From Ferrithrix thermotolerans DSM 19514 (lineage in GTDB: Bacteria > Actinomycetota > Acidimicrobiia > Acidimicrobiales > CAIXPF01), in assembly GCA_945906305.1 (NCBI GenBank), contig CAMDQT010000015.1, positions 18,743-82,742 on the forward strand: DNA of 64,000 bases, in the 5' to 3' direction. The position numbers were made by a program, and so were the translations under genes. The notes beneath the pieces are model-generated. The model was not told the DNA's origin and did no database searches. It worked only from the letters and a program-made list of their open reading frames with translations. Shown here one piece after another: positions 34,986 to 42,661 of this stretch. Every line of letters starts with the position of its first letter. The stretch's first letter is position 1.

Positions 34986-36097
34986 GTGACTACTACGAGT
35001 TGTTGGAAGTCTCCTCCACGGCAAGCGCCGACGAACTGAAGAAGGCTTACCGACGACTGGCACGCCAGTATCACCCCGATGTGAACTCCGCACCGGAGGC
35101 CGAGGCGACGTTCAAGGCGATCTCTCGGGCCTACGAGACGCTGTCGGATCCGCAACGTCGGGCCCGTTATGACCGTTTCGGTCCGGAGGAGGGCGGGGCG
35201 GCAGGCCCGTCCAATCCCGGGTTCAATGGCGGGCTCGACGACCTGCTCGGCATGGTCATGGACGGATTCGGGTTCGGCGGCGGTCGAGGCCAGCGGGGTC
35301 GGCCTGGTCCTCCCCGCGGCGCTGACCTTGAGACCGTGGTCGACCTCGCGTTCGAGGACACGGTGTTCGGTAGCGAGAAGAACGTGAGGGTGCGAACCGC
35401 GGTCCACTGCCCGGACTGCTCGGGCAGCGGGGCGGCGGAAGGGACCACCGTTTCCACCTGTAGTGATTGCGGTGGCTCCGGCCAAGTACGGCGAGTGCGT
35501 CAGTCCTTCTTGGGACAGATGGTCACCACCAACCCCTGCATTCGTTGCGGCGCATCAGGGGAGATGATCAGCTCACCGTGCTCGCGTTGCAGCGGCGATG
35601 GGAGGGTGACCGAGGAACGCTCCTATCCGGTGGAGATGCCCGCCGGCGTCGACAGCGGTACCACGCTGAGGTTGTCTGGACGCGGTGCGGTTGGCCCTCG
35701 GGGCGGCGCCGCGGGCGATCTGTACGTGCACTTGCGAGTCGCTCCGCACCCCTATCTCACCCGCCAGGGCGACGACCTGCACCACCGGCTGGCTATCACG
35801 TTCACCCAGGCTGCGCTCGGCAGCACGATGGCGTATCAGTCCCTCGACGGCGAGGTGGAACTTGTGGTGCCCGCAGGCACGCAGGCCGGCACCGTCTTCC
35901 GCTTTCGTGAACTTGGCGTACCTCAGGTTCGAGGCCGCGGGCGGGGCGATCTTCTCGTTGAGGTGGCGATCGGAACCCCGACGGACCTTTCCGAGGAGCA
36001 GGAGGAAGTCTTGCGGCGCTTCGCGGACCTGCGGGGCGAAGAGGTTGCGGAGCCGGAAAAGGGTCTGTTGGCCCGTCTCCGCTCGGTGATTCGTTGA
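34982..36097 (+). CDS. dnaJ: Chaperone protein DnaJ
   Basis: A 371-residue type I Hsp40. The J domain (SDYYELLEV, then QYHPDVN with the HPD triad near 34-36) is followed by a Gly/Phe-rich stretch (about 80-105), four CxxCxGxG zinc repeats (CPDCSGSG, CSDCGGSG, CIRCGASG, CSRCSGDG) and two C-terminal substrate-binding domains. It stimulates DnaK ATPase. The start is a TTG overlapping the hrcA stop (TTGA), so translation is coupled. This hrcA-linked gene is probably the second dnaJ of the genome, as in other actinobacteria. Confidence 0.97.
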   Translation: MSDYYELLEVSSTASADELKKAYRRLARQYHPDVNSAPEAEATFKAISRAYETLSDPQRRARYDRFGPEEGGAAGPSNPGFNGGLDDLLGMVMDGFGFGGGRGQRGRPGPPRGADLETVVDLAFEDTVFGSEKNVRVRTAVHCPDCSGSGAAEGTTVSTCSDCGGSGQVRRVRQSFLGQMVTTNPCIRCGASGEMISSPCSRCSGDGRVTEERSYPVEMPAGVDSGTTLRLSGRGAVGPRGGAAGDLYVHLRVAPHPYLTRQGDDLHHRLAITFTQAALGSTMAYQSLDGEVELVVPAGTQAGTVFRFRELGVPQVRGRGRGDLLVEVAIGTPTDLSEEQEEVLRRFADLRGEEVAEPEKGLLARLRSVIR

Positions 36098-36101
36098 TGC
36101 G

Positions 36102-36839
36102 GTGACAATCTCGCCGCCATGCGCCACACTCGCTGGCACTCGGGGTCCGATTGTCTACGTCGAGGACCTATCGCGTCCGGCTGTCGCGGATGACGACCGC
36201 CATCACCTCGAGCGGGTGTTGCGCCTTCGTTCCGGTGATGCGGTGATGCTCTGCGACGGTCGAGGTTCATGGCGCCAAGCAGCATTTGGTCCCGCGTTGA
36301 GCTGGACCTCCGACGAGCAGTGCGACGCTCGCGCCGAGTCCCAATTGTCCCTGTCGGTCGCGTTGCCCAAAGGCGATCGTGGCGATTGGCTCATACAAAA
36401 GGTGACCGAAATCGGGATCGACCGGATCGTCGTGATGGAAACCGACCACTCGGTGGTGCGTTGGGAGAAGGCTAAGGCCTCGCGCCAGCTCGATCGGTTG
36501 AGTCGGATTACCCGGTCGGCATCGGCGCAAAGCCGTCGGGCATGGCTGCCGCAGCTGAGCGGTCCGCTGGGCGTTGATGTTGCCGCGGAGGCGCTTGGTT
36601 CCTGTCTAGCGGTTCCGGGAGGGGGACCTATTTCCCGGGTTTACCGGAATGTGATGATCGGCCCAGAGGGCGGTTGGAGCACTGCGGAAGCCGGTCGGGG
36701 ATTACCCACGGTGGGCCTCGGGCCGCAGGTACTACGGGTGGAGACGGCAGCGGTGGTCGCCGTAACACTGCTAATGGCGATGCGTTCAGGCATGGTGTTG
36801 CCTCCCGCATCGGCCGCTGAAAACACTTTCGGTGGTTGA
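36102..36839 (+). CDS. rsmE: 16S rRNA (uracil-1498-N3) methyltransferase
   Basis: A 245-residue SPOUT-class methyltransferase. An N-terminal PUA-like part (HHLERVLRLRSGDAVMLCDGRG) is followed by the knot: VALPKGDRGDWLIQKVTEIGID, then MIGPEGGWS and LGPQVLRVETAAVVAV, which bind S-adenosylmethionine. It methylates U1498 of 16S rRNA. GTG 36102 lies 4 nt after the dnaJ stop, so this is one operon. The C-terminal tail (MVLPPASAAENTFGG) is slightly extended. Confidence 0.94.
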   Translation: MTISPPCATLAGTRGPIVYVEDLSRPAVADDDRHHLERVLRLRSGDAVMLCDGRGSWRQAAFGPALSWTSDEQCDARAESQLSLSVALPKGDRGDWLIQKVTEIGIDRIVVMETDHSVVRWEKAKASRQLDRLSRITRSASAQSRRAWLPQLSGPLGVDVAAEALGSCLAVPGGGPISRVYRNVMIGPEGGWSTAEAGRGLPTVGLGPQVLRVETAAVVAVTLLMAMRSGMVLPPASAAENTFGG

Positions 36840-36938
36840 TTTCTGCAGAATCGGTGCGTACTCTCACACTCCGTAACCAGATCAGGGTAAATCCTTGTTC
36901 GGTAGCGCGGAAACTACGGAGCGAAAGTGGGAGAGCGG

Positions 36939-37466
36939 ATGCTCAGCGAAAATGAGGTGAGCGGGTCGGAGATTCCCTCCAACTACGGTCGCAAGGTGGG
37001 CGAACGCCTCCGAGGAATCCGTCGGCAAAAGCGGATTTCCCTCCAGGACGTCGAAGCTGCTTCGAACCACGAGTTCAAGGCGTCGGTGCTCGGGGCCTAC
37101 GAGCGGGGCGAGCGGGCCATATCGGTGCCCCGGCTCCAGCGTTTGGCCCGTTTCTACAGCGTGCCGGTGGATCAGTTGTTGCCCAAGGACGAAGGCCCAG
37201 ATTTTGACAATGCTCGAGTGGTGCGGGGCGCCTTCGACGATGTGTCGGTGACCATCGACCTGACCCGTCTGGAGCAACTTGACGGACCTGAGGCCGAGAT
37301 GCTCTCCCGCTATTTGAGCATGGTCCAGGTGCAGCGGCAGGATTTCAACGGCCGGGTCTTGACCATCCGCCGGGACGATATCCGCGCCTTGGCGTGCATC
37401 CTTGGGACTCCCGTGGAGGAGACAACGCCGCGTCTTGAAGGGCTCGGCCTGCGCGTCGTGCGCTGA
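36939..37466 (+). CDS. bldD: BldD-type transcriptional regulator with c-di-GMP-binding signature
   Basis: A 175-residue protein. The N-terminal helix-turn-helix (about 15-82) contains LRGIRRQKRISLQDVEAAS and the block FKASVLGAYERGERAISVPR conserved in Streptomyces BldD. The C-terminal domain keeps the R-x-D-x8-R-x-x-D signature: R133, D135, R144 and D147, the residues that hold tetrameric c-di-GMP in BldD. This predicts a c-di-GMP-controlled repressor of developmental or envelope genes. ATG 36939 has GGAGAG upstream; GTG 36927, with its own GGAG, is an alternative. A strong terminator follows, so it is a single-gene unit next to a decayed island. Confidence 0.9.
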   Translation: MLSENEVSGSEIPSNYGRKVGERLRGIRRQKRISLQDVEAASNHEFKASVLGAYERGERAISVPRLQRLARFYSVPVDQLLPKDEGPDFDNARVVRGAFDDVSVTIDLTRLEQLDGPEAEMLSRYLSMVQVQRQDFNGRVLTIRRDDIRALACILGTPVEETTPRLEGLGLRVVR

Positions 37467-37489
37467 TCGGATTCCCGTCGAAAACCGCG

Positions 37490-37517
37490 AAAGATGCCGG
37501 GCTTGCCCGGCATCTTT
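37490..37517 (+). terminator. Rho-independent terminator after the bldD gene
   Basis: A perfect 13-nt inverted repeat (AAAGATGCCGGGC with GCCCGGCATCTTT) with a minimal loop; its 3' arm ends in TTT and a GTTTT tract follows shortly after. Confidence 0.85.
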
Positions 37518-37635
37518 GGCGTTTTGGCGGCTGCCAATCGGTGTTCGTCCGCCGCAACCCATCGGCGTTGGGGATGGGACCGAGGGCCTATTAGCCCATC
37601 GAGTTCCGGCTAAAGGTGCGCTTACCGTCAGTGAT

Positions 37636-37725
37636 ATGTCAGTCACAAAACGAGTCAAGATGGTGGCGGCCAGCCTTGCCGCCTGCGTGCTGTTGGTGTC
37701 GGCCGGTTCCAAACCGGAAGTTTGA
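37636..37725 (+). pseudogene. Stub of a secreted protein gene: signal peptide then premature stop
   Basis: ATG 37636 opens a frame coding for 29 residues: a basic start (MSVTKRVK), a hydrophobic core (MVAASLAACVLLVSAG), then SKPEV and a stop. The shape is that of an export signal with no mature protein after it. The sequence right after the hydrophobic core does not continue any recognisable fold, so the gene was probably cut at about 37705-37725 by a rearrangement. Alternatively it is a chance small open frame. Confidence 0.5.
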
Positions 37726-37945
37726 TAACACCGCACAGATTGTGAGCCCGTCGCAGACCACGATGCGCACATAGATGGTGTGCCCTTCGCGCCGAATCTC
37801 GTGTGGGCACGACGGCGACGAGGTGCGGCCCGTTGAGAGCACGCCACCGCTATTTCGTCGGACTTGATGAACTCGAACGCCAACCCCACCGTCGAGAACG
37901 GGATCGCATGAATTCGGGCGGGCCGTACGCTGTACGGGTCGATTG
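37726..37945. other. 220-bp stretch without a recognisable gene
   Basis: No frame here has a convincing start, length or family match. It lies between the secreted-protein stub and the TPR pseudogene and looks like junction debris. A small inverted repeat (CCGTAC, 3 nt, GTACGG) lies near 37930. Confidence 0.5.
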
Positions 37946-38930
37946 TTATCGTGTGCCATCGGCTTGGCGCGGAGTTGCGAGTTCTTGGCGGGCGAGTTGG
38001 ATCTGGTTGCGGGCGTAGCGGACGGCCCCAGGTAGTTCCATGGCCTTGCCGGTGGCGACAAAGCGTTCGAATGTCTCGTCCCCGAGCATGGCACGGAGGT
38101 GGTCCACGACGCGGGCGACCTCGAAGATTGCCTTGGTGCCGGGGTGGTTGATGGTGGAGCCGTAGACGGTGGCTGCGATCTCGGCTCGTTCGGCGCGGTC
38201 GACGATCACGACAAGGTTGGCGAGCGCCAAGGCCAGCTGGGTGACCTGGCCTGCCTGTTGAAGAGAGTTGATGACGTCGTCGAGCATGCTGAGGGCCGTG
38301 TCGAGGTCGCCGTGGACTGCTTCGAGTGGGGCGGCTTCTCGGGCAATGTTCACCTCGTGGAACGGCAGGCGGTGCTTGCGGGTCCAGGCGAGTCCTTGGC
38401 TGAACGTTTCGAGAGCTCGGGCGGGTTCGCTCCGGGAGTATGCGAGCCCGTTGCTCAAGAAGGCCAAAGCGACGACGAACGGGTTGCCGTGCGCCCGGGC
38501 AGCAGCGAGGCCCTGTTCGGCGATAGCGGTGGCCTCATTGTGGCGCCCGAGCCGGGCCAGCAGCATGGTCTGCCCGCAATGGCCATACACGCGGGCGGGC
38601 CCGTCCTGGCCCGCGAGGTCCGTGACGAGTTCCAACGTTCGCTCAAGCTCGCCGGCCATAAGATGGCCATTCGCCTCCCAGAAACGGTTCAAGCCGTTGG
38701 CGAAAGGCTCGTAGCGCGCATCGTTTGCCAACTCCGCCGCGGTTTGGGCGTAGCGGACACCTGCCTCGGGGCGACCGATGATCGAGCCGAGACTGGCACG
38801 CACAGGCCTCGGCACACCCGGGCCAGCATCCGGCGCGCCTCCTGGTACATCTCGATCCCTCTAGAGACCTCGGACTCGATTTGTAAGACTGGCAGTACTT
38901 CCGGCGTGGGTGCAGCGGTTGCGGGAGCCG
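37946..38930 (-). pseudogene. C-terminal remnant of a LuxR/cyclase-type ATPase regulator (TPR region), frameshifted
   Basis: The frame from 38815 to 37946 codes for 289 residues of TPR-like helical repeats. It ends with the pattern seen at the C-terminus of large LuxR/MalT-like or cyclase-linked ATPase regulators (RVVDHLRAMLGDETFERFVATGKAMEL, then a terminal helix). Such proteins are normally 900 or more residues with an N-terminal ATPase; none is present. Upstream of about 38800 the match continues in another frame (GIEMYQEARRMLARV) while the original frame hits a stop, so at least one frameshift and a large 5' deletion are present. It belongs to the decayed island. Confidence 0.7.
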
Positions 38931-38963
38931 GCTGGTCACAGCGACAACGGGTGGGGTGAACGG

Positions 38964-38969
38964 TACGGT
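38964..38969 (+). promoter_or_regulatory. Putative -10 (TACGGT) for the Rieske protein gene
   Basis: TACGGT ends 6 nt before the ATG at 38976. No Shine-Dalgarno is seen. The same motif type precedes native genes, so this insert may be adapted to the host. Confidence 0.45.
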
Positions 38970-38975
38970 GGGTGC

Positions 38976-39647
38976 ATGAACCTTACCGTTGTCGGGTCGT
39001 ACCGGCGGCCGCTCGCCGCCAGCCTCGAACGGCTATTAGAGAACGCGCTGGACTTTGAGCACCTGCCATGGGTCCACGCGACCACGTTCAACTCCATTGA
39101 CTGTAGTGACGCCGGCCCATGGGGCTTCCGGGCGACGGTGGGCTTGACCGCGTCGAACTCTGAAGTCGGCTTAGAGCTCTTACTCGATACCGAGCGGGCA
39201 ACGTGGGTCAGCCGGACCGTAGACGGCCGGGGAACCAGCGAAATTTGGAGCACGGCGGTCGCGACAGGACCGCACTCCTGCGAGGTGACCGTGACGTTCC
39301 ATGTGCCCGATATGCGCGTCGAGACAGCGGACCGGCTGGGCGCATCCTATGCCCGCCTTTATGGGCGGCTCTACGACGAGGACGAAGCAATGATGGTGGG
39401 GCGGGAGGCCGCTTTGGCCGATCGCGCTGGGACACCGGTGCGGGTTGTGGAGGTCGACGGCGAGCCCTGCGCGTTCAAGGCACGCTGCCCGCACCTGCTT
39501 GGCCCGCTCGACGACGCCCCCGTGATTGATGGGGTGATCCAATGCCCATGGCATGGCTTCCGCTTCGACGTGCGCACCGGCGCCAACCTCGACGGTCGCC
39601 GATGCCACCTGACCAGGGTCCCCGTGCCGTCGAACATCCCTAACTGA
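38976..39647 (+). CDS. Rieske [2Fe-2S] protein with N-terminal SRPBCC-like region
   Basis: A 223-residue protein. Residues 1-140 resemble a START/SRPBCC fold of the ring-hydroxylase type (RLLENALDFEHLPWVH, then WGFRATVGL, EIWSTAV and VTFHVPDM). Residues 155-215 are a Rieske domain with C171-P-H173 and, after 17 residues, C191-P-W-H194, the full cluster ligand set. Ring-hydroxylating oxygenase alpha subunits have the Rieske part first; here the order is reversed and the catalytic iron ligands (2-His-1-carboxylate) are not obvious. It could be an electron-transfer or ligand-binding protein. It is intact although its neighbours are broken. Confidence 0.8.
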   Translation: MNLTVVGSYRRPLAASLERLLENALDFEHLPWVHATTFNSIDCSDAGPWGFRATVGLTASNSEVGLELLLDTERATWVSRTVDGRGTSEIWSTAVATGPHSCEVTVTFHVPDMRVETADRLGASYARLYGRLYDEDEAMMVGREAALADRAGTPVRVVEVDGEPCAFKARCPHLLGPLDDAPVIDGVIQCPWHGFRFDVRTGANLDGRRCHLTRVPVPSNIPN

Positions 39648-39649
39648 CC

Positions 39650-39668
39650 GCGGCGCCTTGGGCGCCGC
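39650..39668 (+). terminator. Hairpin after the Rieske gene
   Basis: An 8-bp GC-rich stem (GCGGCGCC with GGCGCCGC) and TTG loop start 2 nt after the stop. No T-run follows. Confidence 0.45.
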
Positions 39669-39901
39669 CAAGTCAGTGCACGCTTATCATCCGTTCTCTG
39701 TCCGAGGAACGGCACGACCCCTCAACCGACCGAAACACGAACGCCATCGCCGCCCTTCCAGAGCCACAGGCAGAAGGCTGAAGGTGCCGAGAACGCGTTG
39801 GCTGCGTTGGTGCGTCGGCCAACTTCAATCCCGCCGTTTGCGTGGCGGCGGTCGAGCGCGGCAAGGACAGGGGGTCCGGTGGCTTGGCCGTGGTCGTTGG
39901 T
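39669..39901. other. Non-coding stretch between the Rieske hairpin and the transposase remnant
   Basis: No gene is recognised. It contains one copy of a 14-bp direct repeat (39727-39740) that recurs at 40949-40962, close to the 5' end of the transposase remnant. Confidence 0.6.
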
Positions 39902-40962
39902 TCAGGCTGCGGTGTGGTACTCGTTGATGAGTCCGCCGCAGGTCGCGTGTCGCTGGATCGGTTCGGCCGAACCAATCCCAGCGACGTCGTCGCCTGCCGG
40001 TGGGCGTTGTCCGAGCGACCGGTGCGGGCGATGCTCGTTGTAGTGGGTCACGTACTCCGCTAGCAACGCCCTCAGTTGACGTTCGTTCCAGATGATGGTG
40101 CGGTCCAACAGCTCGTGACGGACGCTTCGGACCCATCGCTCCGCAAACGCGTTCGCTTGGGGAGCGATGGGAGGGGTGGTGATTGCTTCGGCCCCGACTG
40201 CGGTGAGCGCGTCGTCGAAGCTGGGGGTGTACTGGCCGCCGCCATCGTGGATCACGAACCGCACCGCACGGTCGAGGCGCATCAGCAGATTCCTTGCCTG
40301 TTGGGTCGTCCACGGTCCGGTCGGGTTGGTGGTGATCCCAGCGAGGTGCACGATCCTGGTGTCCACCGCGATGAAGAACAGCACGTAGAACCGGCGCAGC
40401 AACACGGTGTCCACGGTGAAGAGGTCGGTTGCGATCACCGCTTTCGCCTGGGAACGAATGAATTCCGACCACGACGGCCCCGACCTGGCTGGTGTTGGCT
40501 CGCGGCCGGCGCCGCGCAAAGGTGCTCCACACCGTCGAAGCTGCGATCTTGTGGCCGAGAGGAGCTCTCCGTGGATCCGCCGGTTGCCCCAGGTCGGATT
40601 CTCGCTGTCGAGCCGCGAGACGAGCCGGCAGATCTCCCGGCTTGTCCGCGGACGGCCGGGCTTGCGGTGGGCGGGATGTGTTCAGTGACGAGCGACGAGC
40701 CGGCGGTGCCATCCCAGCACCGTTGTCGGCTGCACGATCAGGAACACCTGCCCGAGACGGTCGCGATCGAACACCTGGGACAGCACGCCGAGCACGGTGC
40801 GGTCCCGGTCATCGAAGGCTGGACGAGGCACTTGCCCCTGCAACACCAGCAGCTGGTGACGCAACGCCAGGATCTCCGCATCGCGACGATCGCCGCTGGC
40901 CAGCAGTAGCCCGACACGGGCCACGACGAGACGGACAACGAACGGCAGCGACCGAAACACGA
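39727..40962 (-). mobile_element. Degenerate insertion sequence bounded by 14-bp direct repeats
   Basis: A transposase pseudogene fills 39902-40960. The sequence CGACCGAAACACGA occurs at 39727-39740 and 40949-40962, and a GAACGGCA octamer precedes both copies at different distances. The enclosed 1.2 kb has the size of a small IS3/IS481-like element. No terminal inverted repeats are evident, and the right-hand repeat overlaps the transposase start, so these may be recombination scars rather than target-site duplications. Confidence 0.55.
39902..40960 (-). pseudogene. DDE (integrase-core) transposase, inactivated
   Basis: The N-terminal part has DAEILALRHQLLVLQGQ, a hallmark of IS481/IS3-like transposases, and ends in a TGA (40684-40682) after GWHRRLVARH, where relatives usually have Trp. 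The same frame then resumes (RKPGRPRTSREI) and runs to the normal C-terminus GGLINEYHTAA. Between 40570 and 40520 the expected GHKIAASTVW stretch is read in another frame, implying two compensating frameshifts. The catalytic Asp, Asp and Glu positions (ATDLF, IHDGGGQ, FAERW) survive. Nonsense plus frameshift makes it non-functional unless read through. Confidence 0.85.
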
Positions 40963-41019
40963 CCGCGGACCCTACCGCCGGGCACGCCGCTGACCAGCAC
41001 AGACGCATTTCCGGCACGC

Positions 41020-41664
41020 TCAGGCCACCGTGAGCACGACGTCCTCGGAGGCCAACAGCGCGTTGTCCGATCGGTTCGAGGTGCCAAGCACTAGCGCCCG
41101 CTGTACCAACACCTCGGTGTGTTCGTTGATGGTGGCGAGGACATCGATGCGGTCGCCGCGGTCAAGGTTGCCCGACAGGGCCCGGGAGCGGGGCAGGGCG
41201 AAGGACAGTTCACGGTAGCGCCAGGCTGCAGTGCCATCAGGGCCAGCATCATCGAGACCGACGACCGCCGCGGTGAGCAGCGAACCGGCCGCCACCGGCC
41301 CGCGTAGGACAGCGCCTTCAAGGCGCACAGGGTTGCGCTGTGCGCTCGCCGCCATGGCAGGTGGCAGGTCGACTACGGCCAAGGCGAGGTCCTGCGCGGT
41401 TAGGAGGTCGCCCGGCGCGAGGTCGCGTGTTGCCACCACGAATCGTTCCCTCGGTCCATCGTTGCCGCCGCTCGAGGCCACGAAGGCGAGCACCGCGGCG
41501 GCGGTGACGAGCAGCGCGCCGATCATCGCTCGTCGCCCCGGAAGACGTCTGGAGCCGCCTATGTAACGATGGCGTCGGCGCCGGTGATGGATGTCCGGCG
41601 GAGTGAGGGGGTCATCGGCCGAGCCAAGCGGGCTAGAGATCCTTCTCTTGCTGTTAGATGTCAT
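41020..41664 (-). CDS. CpaB/RcpC-like SAF-domain membrane protein, probably C-terminally clipped
   Basis: A 214-residue protein: a basic cytoplasmic N-terminus (RRRRHRYIGGSRRLPGRR), one transmembrane helix (MIGALLVTAAAVLAFVA), an SAF domain (ATRDLAPGDLLTAQDLALAVVDLP) and a beta-rich region (LDRGDRIDVLATI). CpaB/RcpC proteins are part of tad/Flp pilus machinery. It ends abruptly at ASEDVVLTVA, where, from family knowledge, members usually have a further segment, and the stop lies next to the transposase remnant, so truncation by insertion is likely. No other tad genes are in the window. ATG 41664 is the likely start; ATG 41673 is possible. Confidence 0.7.
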   Translation of the reverse strand: MTSNSKRRISSPLGSADDPLTPPDIHHRRRRHRYIGGSRRLPGRRAMIGALLVTAAAVLAFVASSGGNDGPRERFVVATRDLAPGDLLTAQDLALAVVDLPPAMAASAQRNPVRLEGAVLRGPVAAGSLLTAAVVGLDDAGPDGTAAWRYRELSFALPRSRALSGNLDRGDRIDVLATINEHTEVLVQRALVLGTSNRSDNALLASEDVVLTVA

Positions 41665-41736
41665 CCATGTCATCCCATTGTTTTTTATGTCCTTGCGAGA
41701 GTTTGCCGAAAGGATCGAAAACGCGCAAGGGGCGGA

Positions 41737-41742
41737 TACAAT
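41737..41742 (+). promoter_or_regulatory. Putative -10 (TACAAT) for the small HTH gene
   Basis: TACAAT ends 9 nt before the ATG at 41752 in an AT-richer divergent region (41665-41751) shared with the CpaB-like gene. No Shine-Dalgarno precedes the ATG. Confidence 0.5.
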
Positions 41743-41751
41743 GGACTGCCT

Positions 41752-42003
41752 ATGGGTAGCCATGAAATACGTTGGCTCAGCACGGCCGAGTCGGCCCGTC
41801 GCCTTGGCATTACGCCTCGGACCCTTTACCGTTTCATCGACGAAGGGCAGCTACCTGCCTATCGTTTCGGTCGGGTGATCAGGCTCAAGGAGGACGAGGT
41901 GGATACCTTCATCGAGGCGTGCCGAATCGCCCCCGGAACGCTTGAACATCTCTACCCGGAGACTCTCGGCGACACGTCAATCAACGACAGCAGCCGCACG
42001 TAG
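41752..42003 (+). CDS. Small excisionase/BldC-like helix-turn-helix DNA-binding protein
   Basis: An 83-residue protein of the MerR-like/HTH_17 type: LSTAESARRLGITPRTLYRFIDEGQLPAYRFGRVIRLKEDEVD is the winged-helix core, followed by a short tail (GTLEHLYPE). This class includes phage excisionases and the developmental regulator BldC. It is divergent from the CpaB-like gene and overlaps the 3' end of the next minus-strand gene by 52 nt. Stand-alone regulators of this kind are common in actinobacteria; here it may control the flanking genes. Confidence 0.83.
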   Translation: MGSHEIRWLSTAESARRLGITPRTLYRFIDEGQLPAYRFGRVIRLKEDEVDTFIEACRIAPGTLEHLYPETLGDTSINDSSRT

Positions 42004-42602
42004 CGGTACCCGTCGGTGAGTGGCCCTTGCGGTCCGTTCGAATGGGAATCGGTCGGGTCGAGTGCGAACAGGTCCTCCCCGACCCAGATCAGGCGGCCAC
42101 TCATCACGGTGCCTCCGGCCAAGGTGCAGCTCAGTTCGGCGTCGACATCGGCCAACTCGGCGAGCAGGTGACGTAGCGACGGCCCGCCCGCGGCGTTGCC
42201 CCGGTCACCGTCGAGAGGGTCTGTGCCGTAGTGTTGCACGGCGACGAGATGGGCGATGGCCACGAGTACGGCGCGGCCCGAGGTCGTCTTCAGCACCACC
42301 ACATCGGCTCCGACGGCAGTAAGGACCCCGATGTGGGTTCCGCCGGCCGCGGTGAGCAGCCGCACGGTCGCGACGCGCTCGGCGAGATTGCACAGCAAGC
42401 CCGCGAACGAGCTCGACTCGACGGCCTCACGCTGTAACCAGTGCCGTCGTCGTCGCTCCGCCACGCGTTCGTCGGTGCGGGCGTCGGAGACGAAACGCGC
42501 CAGCAGATCGGCCCACTCCTCACCCGTCGAACCCGGTTGCGGTGGTGGAGTTTCGGCCACGTTCGCGTCGGGTCGGTTGTTCGGTTCGGGCGTCCATGCC
42601 AT
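41952..42602 (-). CDS. Unknown protein, possibly LSm-like
   Basis: Family not recognised. The 216-residue protein has a Pro-rich N-terminus (about 1-25), a helical RFVSDARTDERVAERRRRHWLQREA segment, then beta-rich stretches (VRLLTAAGGTHIGVLTAVGADVVVLKTTSGRAVLVAIAHLVAV and CTLAGGTVMSGRLIWVGEDLFAL). The two glycine-punctuated beta blocks look like duplicated small barrels, possibly LSm/SH3-like. It has no signal or transmembrane segment. ATG 42602 has GAGG 6-7 nt upstream. Its 3' end overlaps the small HTH gene by 52 nt. It is divergent from phoH. Confidence 0.7.
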   Translation of the reverse strand: MAWTPEPNNRPDANVAETPPPQPGSTGEEWADLLARFVSDARTDERVAERRRRHWLQREAVESSSFAGLLCNLAERVATVRLLTAAGGTHIGVLTAVGADVVVLKTTSGRAVLVAIAHLVAVQHYGTDPLDGDRGNAAGGPSLRHLLAELADVDAELSCTLAGGTVMSGRLIWVGEDLFALDPTDSHSNGPQGPLTDGYRYVRLLSLIDVSPRVSG

Positions 42603-42661
42603 GCTGCACCTCTACGGAATGACGGCCGGCCTCACCGGCGTTGGCGTTCTGTGATCACCTC

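Noticed and set aside
36840..36938. Confident BldD self-binding box upstream of the bldD gene
   Set aside because: Some TCAC/GTGA-like bases occur, but no convincing palindromic box with the right spacing was found.
37639..38094. Minus-strand open frame as a gene in the island
   Set aside because: No recognisable domain over its length, mixed composition, and it crosses the stub and the TPR pseudogene end; treated as debris.
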